Source: Metapseudomonas otitidis (lineage in GTDB: Bacteria; Pseudomonadota; Gammaproteobacteria; Pseudomonadales; Pseudomonadaceae). From it: 42,530 nucleotides of DNA. Position numbers and translations under genes: made by a program. Positions 39,271 through 42,530 of the stretch are shown here, in pieces (the stretch's first letter is position 1; each line of letters begins with the position of its first letter). The notes under the pieces were generated by a model. That model was not told the origin of the DNA, made no database searches, and saw nothing but the letters and a program-made list of their open reading frames with translations. Where the stretch lies: positions 1-42,530 of the forward strand of contig NZ_FOJP01000030.1 in the NCBI RefSeq assembly GCF_900111835.1. Direction: 5' to 3'.

Positions 39271-40674
39271 ATGAGTGCAAGTGTGTCCATGCCCGTGCAG
39301 GGGCAGGAGGAAGTCGGCGGGTTCCGCCGGGTGCTGGGGCTCGGCGCGTTGCTCGCCGTGGCCATCGGCCTGGTGGTGTCCCAGGGCGTGATGGTGCTGA
39401 TGCTGCAGGGCGCCGGCCTTTCCGGCCTGGGCTTCCTGGTGCCGCTGGGGCTGGCCTGGCTGCTGGCGCTGAGCTACGCCTTCTCGTTCTCCGAACTGGC
39501 GCTGATGATCCCCCGCGCCGGCGGCCTGTCCAGCTACACCGAGGTGGCCCTGGGGCACTTCCCGGCCATCCTCGCCACCTTCTCCGGCTACGTGGTGGTT
39601 GCGATGTTCGCCCTCTCCGCCGAGCTGCTGCTGCTCGACCTGATCATCGGCAAGGTCTACCCCGACGTGTTCCCGCCCTTCAGCGTCGCCTTCGGCGTGC
39701 TCGGCCTGTTCACCGTGCTCAACCTCCTGGGCATCGACATCTTCGCCAGGCTGCAGACCGCCCTGGCGGTGGTGATGGTCATCGTCCTGCTGGTGCTGGG
39801 CATTGCCGCCATCGCCAAGGGCGCGCCGGGCACCACCGCCAGCAGCGTGCTGCACGGTGACTGGAACCCCATGGGCGCCGGCGTGCTGACCCTCACCGCC
39901 ATGGCCGTGTGGGGCTTCGTCGGCGCCGAGTTCGTCTGCCCGCTGGTGGAGGAGACCAAGCGCCCCGAACGCAACATCCCGCGCTCGATGATCATCGGCC
40001 TCACCGTCATCTTCCTCACCATCGCCCTGTACTGCCTGGGCGCGCTGTTCATGCTGCCGGCCGAGGCGCTGACCACCGACGCCCTGCCGCACTACCTGTT
40101 CGCCACCACGGTGTTCGGCGAGTCCGGCGAAGTGTTCCTGGTGATCGCCGCCGTCACCGCCACCTGCAGCACCCTCAACACCTCGCTGGCGGCCATCCCG
40201 CGCATGCTCTACGGCATGGCCCAGAACGGCCAGGCGTTCCCGCAGTTCAAGCGGCTCAGCCCGCGTGCCCGCACCCCCTGGGTGGCGGTGCTGTTCGTCG
40301 CGGCGATCACCGGCCTGCCGATCCTCGCCATGGGCCAGGACGCCGCCTCCATCAACCTGCTGCTGCTGGCTGCCGCACTGGCCTGGCTGCTGGCGTACAT
40401 CATCGTCCACCTCGACGTGATCGCCCTGCGCCGCCGCTACCCGGCCATCGCCCGGCCGTTCCGCACGCCGTTCTACCCGCTGCCGCAGCTGTTCGGCATC
40501 GGCGGCATGCTCTATGCAATCGCCTACGCCTCGCCGAGCCCGGACATGACCGGGAAGATCTTCGGCATCGCCGGCGTGGTGCTGGGCCTGGTGTCGCTGA
40601 TCGCCGTGGCCTGGATCAAATGGGTGATGGGCAAGCCGCTGTTCCGCCCCGAGCCCCTGCCAGCCGCCCAGTGA
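39271..40674 (+). CDS. APC-superfamily amino-acid/polyamine permease
   Basis: 467 residues from ATG 39271, with GGAGG 6 bases upstream. About twelve hydrophobic helices are visible. TM1 region LGALLAVAIGLVVSQGVMVL is followed by ELALMIPRAGGLSSYTEVAL, the APC hallmark. GFVGAEFVCPLVEETKRPER and NIPRSMIIGLTVIFLTIALY (the TM6-TM7 loop) and ATCSTLNTSLAAIPRMLYGM follow. It imports an amine or amino acid by H+ symport or antiport. It lies between the binding-protein and aminotransferase genes, so it is presumably the entry step for the catabolised amine. Confidence 0.9.
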   Translation: MSASVSMPVQGQEEVGGFRRVLGLGALLAVAIGLVVSQGVMVLMLQGAGLSGLGFLVPLGLAWLLALSYAFSFSELALMIPRAGGLSSYTEVALGHFPAILATFSGYVVVAMFALSAELLLLDLIIGKVYPDVFPPFSVAFGVLGLFTVLNLLGIDIFARLQTALAVVMVIVLLVLGIAAIAKGAPGTTASSVLHGDWNPMGAGVLTLTAMAVWGFVGAEFVCPLVEETKRPERNIPRSMIIGLTVIFLTIALYCLGALFMLPAEALTTDALPHYLFATTVFGESGEVFLVIAAVTATCSTLNTSLAAIPRMLYGMAQNGQAFPQFKRLSPRARTPWVAVLFVAAITGLPILAMGQDAASINLLLLAAALAWLLAYIIVHLDVIALRRRYPAIARPFRTPFYPLPQLFGIGGMLYAIAYASPSPDMTGKIFGIAGVVLGLVSLIAVAWIKWVMGKPLFRPEPLPAAQ

Positions 40675-40729
40675 GCCGCATCAACACGAACCCGCAACGC
40701 CCCCGCAAGGGGAGAAAGGAGACACCGAC

Positions 40730-42112
40730 ATGAACGCCCCATTCCAGGCCCAACGTGACACCCGCGACTACCAGGCGGCTGACGCGGCCCACCACATCCA
40801 CGCCTTCCTCGACCAGAAGGCGCTCAACGCCGAAGGGCCGCGCGTGATCGTCGGCGGCGACCGCCTGCACCTCTGGGACAACGACGGCAAGCGCTACCTG
40901 GATGGCATGTCCGGCCTGTGGTGCACCAACCTCGGCTACGGCCGCAAGGACCTCGCCGCCGCCGCCTCGCAGCAGCTGGAGCAGCTGCCGTACTACAACA
41001 TGTTCTTCCACACCACCCACCCGGCGGTGATCGAACTCTCCGAGCTGCTCTTCAGCCTGCTGCCCGGCCACTACAGCCACGCCGTCTACACCAACTCCGG
41101 CTCCGAGGCCAACGAGGTGCTGATCCGCACCGTGCGCCGCTATTGGCAGATCCTCGGCAAGCCCGAGAAGCGCATCATGATCGGCCGCTGGAACGGCTAC
41201 CACGGCTCCACCCTCGGCTCCACCGCCCTCGGCGGCATGAAGTTCATGCACGAAATGGGCGGCATGCTGCCGGACTTCGAACACATCGACGAACCCTACT
41301 GGTACGCTCAGGGCGGCGACCTCAGCCCCGAGGAATTCGGCCTGCGCGCCGCCCGCCAGCTGGAAGAGAAGATCCTCGAACTGGGCGCCGACAAGGTCGC
41401 CGCCTTCGTCGCCGAACCCTTCCAGGGCGCCGGCGGCATGATCTTCCCGCCGGAGTCCTACTGGCCCGAGATCCAGCGCATCTGCCGGAAGTACGACGTG
41501 CTGCTATGCGCCGATGAAGTGATCGGCGGCTTCGGCCGCACCGGCGAATGGTTCGCCCACCAGCACTTCGGCTTCCAGCCGGACACCCTCTCCATCGCCA
41601 AGGGCCTCACCAGCGGCTACATCCCCATGGGCGGCCTGGTGCTCAGCAAGCGCATGGCCGAAGTCCTGGTGGAGCAGGGCGGCGTCTTCGCCCACGGCCT
41701 GACCTACTCCGGCCACCCGGTGGCCGCCGCCGTGGCCATCGCCAACCTCAAGGCCTTGCGTGACGAAGGGGTGGTCCGCCAGGTCAAGGCCGACACCGGC
41801 CCCTACCTGCAGCAGTGCCTGCGCGAAGTGTTCGGCAACCACCCGCTGGTGGGCGACATCCAGGGCACCGGCCTGGTCGCCGCCCTGCAGCTCGCCGAAG
41901 ACAAGGCCACCCGCAAGCGCTTCGACAACGAGAACGACATCGCCTGGCGCTGCCGCACCCTCGGCTTCGAAGAAGGCGTGATCATCCGCTCCACCCTCGG
42001 CCGCATGATCATGGCCCCCGCCCTGGTGGCCACCCGCGCCGAACTGGACGAGCTGGTGGAAAAGACCCGCAAGGCCCTCGACCGCACCGCCCAGGAACTC
42101 GGCCGGCTCTGA
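40730..42112 (+). CDS. Class III PLP aminotransferase, putrescine/omega-amine type
   Basis: 460 residues. PLP site: [10 protein letters not shown] (124-129 phosphate loop), [21 protein letters not shown] (D262) and [10 protein letters not shown] with Schiff-base Lys291. AGLWC-like [31 protein letters not shown] and [11 protein letters not shown] are shared with SpuC-type putrescine- and omega-amino-acid:pyruvate aminotransferases. It would convert a terminal amine to the aldehyde oxidised by the dehydrogenase at the operon start. AAGGAGACACCGAC precedes the ATG. It is the last gene of the operon, with a strong terminator 13 bases beyond the stop. Confidence 0.9.
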   Translation: MNAPFQAQRDTRDYQAADAAHHIHAFLDQKALNAEGPRVIVGGDRLHLWDNDGKRYLDGMSGLWCTNLGYGRKDLAAAASQQLEQLPYYNMFFHTTHPAVIELSELLFSLLPGHYSHAVYTNSGSEANEVLIRTVRRYWQILGKPEKRIMIGRWNGYHGSTLGSTALGGMKFMHEMGGMLPDFEHIDEPYWYAQGGDLSPEEFGLRAARQLEEKILELGADKVAAFVAEPFQGAGGMIFPPESYWPEIQRICRKYDVLLCADEVIGGFGRTGEWFAHQHFGFQPDTLSIAKGLTSGYIPMGGLVLSKRMAEVLVEQGGVFAHGLTYSGHPVAAAVAIANLKALRDEGVVRQVKADTGPYLQQCLREVFGNHPLVGDIQGTGLVAALQLAEDKATRKRFDNENDIAWRCRTLGFEEGVIIRSTLGRMIMAPALVATRAELDELVEKTRKALDRTAQELGRL

Positions 42113-42125
42113 CACCGCTCCACCG

Positions 42126-42157
42126 AAACGCCCCGGGGGAGCACCCCGGGGCGTTTT
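42126..42157 (+). terminator. Rho-independent terminator of the amine operon
   Basis: AACGCCCCGGGG (42127-42138) pairs with CCCCGGGGCGTT (42144-42155) across a 5-base loop, followed by TTTT. The strongest terminator in the window; it should isolate the speA fragment downstream. Confidence 0.93.
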
Positions 42158-42180
42158 CGTGCCCGCCCATACCTCGGCGC

Positions 42181-42210
42181 GATGCGCTTCGTACCTCAGC
42201 ACATCCTACG
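42181..42210. repeat. Third copy of the palindromic dispersed repeat, at the speA break
   Basis: GATGCGCTTCGTACCTCAGC followed by ACATCCTACG. Same order as the copies at 21492-21523 and 21539-21570 (GATG stem, TTCG, CTCA, CATCCTACG), with one stem mismatch. Its last base is immediately followed by the first codon of the truncated speA sequence. Confidence 0.6.
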
Positions 42211-42530
42211 AACTGCAACTTCTCCGTGTTCCAGAGCCTGCCGGACACCTGGGCCATCGGCCAGGTGCTGCCGATCATCCCGCTGCAGTGCCTCGACGAA
42301 GAGCCCCTGCGCCGCGCCGTGCTGCAGGACCTGACCTGCGACTCCGACGGCAAGATCAAGCAGTACGTCGACGAGCAGAGCATCGAGACCAGCATGCCGG
42401 TGCACGACGTGCGCGAAGGCGAGGACTACCTCCTGGGCGTGTTCCTGGTGGGCGCCTACCAGGAGATCCTCGGCGACATGCACAACCTGTTCGGCGACAC
42501 CGACTCGGTGAACGTCTACCAGCGCGAAGA
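42211..42530 (+). pseudogene. speA: speA (biosynthetic arginine decarboxylase) fragment lacking its 5' part
   Basis: From AAC 42211 the frame reads [20 protein letters not shown], then [40 protein letters not shown] and [15 protein letters not shown] to the window end. This is the C-terminal region of SpeA, the PLP enzyme making agmatine from arginine (normally about 630-660 residues). Homology begins abruptly inside the protein right after a palindromic repeat. There is no in-frame start codon with a ribosome-binding site, and a strong terminator lies 50 bases before. Roughly the last sixth of the gene remains, with the 3' end beyond the window. I read it as a truncated remnant or second partial copy; an assembly join is the alternative. 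Confidence 0.72.

Noticed and set aside
1..42530. tRNA, rRNA or prophage genes
   Set aside because: I saw no tRNA-like cloverleaf with CCA-end context, no rRNA stretch and no phage structural, integrase or lysis gene. Apart from the IS110 tail the window is chromosomal.

Overview
The window reads as chromosomal DNA of a Pseudomonas-type gammaproteobacterium. Base composition is GC-rich throughout. The TtgABC/TtgR-type efflux locus keeps an operator very like the one I recall from P. putida, and small palindromic dispersed repeats typical of the genus recur. I found no rRNA, tRNA, CRISPR array or prophage. The only mobile DNA is an IS110-family transposase tail at the left edge. A 5'-less speA (arginine decarboxylase) fragment lies at the right edge.

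Layout. (1) 0.6-7.2 kb: RND multidrug efflux operon (membrane fusion protein, pump, outer-membrane channel) with its divergent TetR repressor. (2) 7.2-12.6 kb: a LysR regulator, then a sulfide-oxidation operon (ETHE1-like persulfide dioxygenase, DUF442-sulfide:quinone reductase fusion, SulP anion transporter). (3) 12.7-14.6 kb: an AraC regulator and a stand-alone EAL-domain protein. (4) 14.8-18.1 kb: a cytochrome bd operon, cydP-cydA-cydB-cydX-ybgE. (5) 18.4-21.5 kb: a YceK-like lipoprotein, a methyltransferase, and an operon of two YeeE/YedE-type membrane proteins, a DUF2892 protein and a DUF3365 haem protein. (6) 21.9-25.4 kb: an unassigned catabolic operon (flavin monooxygenase, RidA, DUF1028, M20 deacylase). 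It converges on a nucleoside-type ABC importer (25.5-29.1 kb) that follows a Tsx-like outer-membrane channel. (7) 31-35 kb: a low-GC orphan lipoprotein, a RutR-like/YigZ/LysR operon, a hypothetical exported protein and a zinc-independent ribosomal protein L31 behind Fur- and Zur-like boxes. (8) 35.3-42.1 kb: a LysR regulator divergent from a polyamine/amine-type catabolic operon (aldehyde dehydrogenase, PotD-like binding protein, APC permease, class III aminotransferase).

Two regulatory patterns link distant genes. First, an ATACCCC-TT-GGGGTAT palindrome lies directly upstream of the sulfide-oxidation operon (perfect), the cytochrome bd operon (perfect) and the YeeE/YedE operon (one mismatch). 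This fits a three-operon regulon for sulfide/persulfide stress under a CsoR/CstR-type repressor encoded elsewhere: oxidise the sulfide, move the sulfur species, and keep respiring through a sulfide-tolerant oxidase. Second, a ~122-bp module occurs once upstream of the monooxygenase operon and once upstream of the aldehyde dehydrogenase operon. It holds an invariant AT-rich block, a -24/-12 (sigma-54-like) promoter and a small hairpin, so two nitrogen-compound operons 15 kb apart appear to share one control element.

All assignments come from reading sequence and remembered family features. No database search or structure calculation was run.
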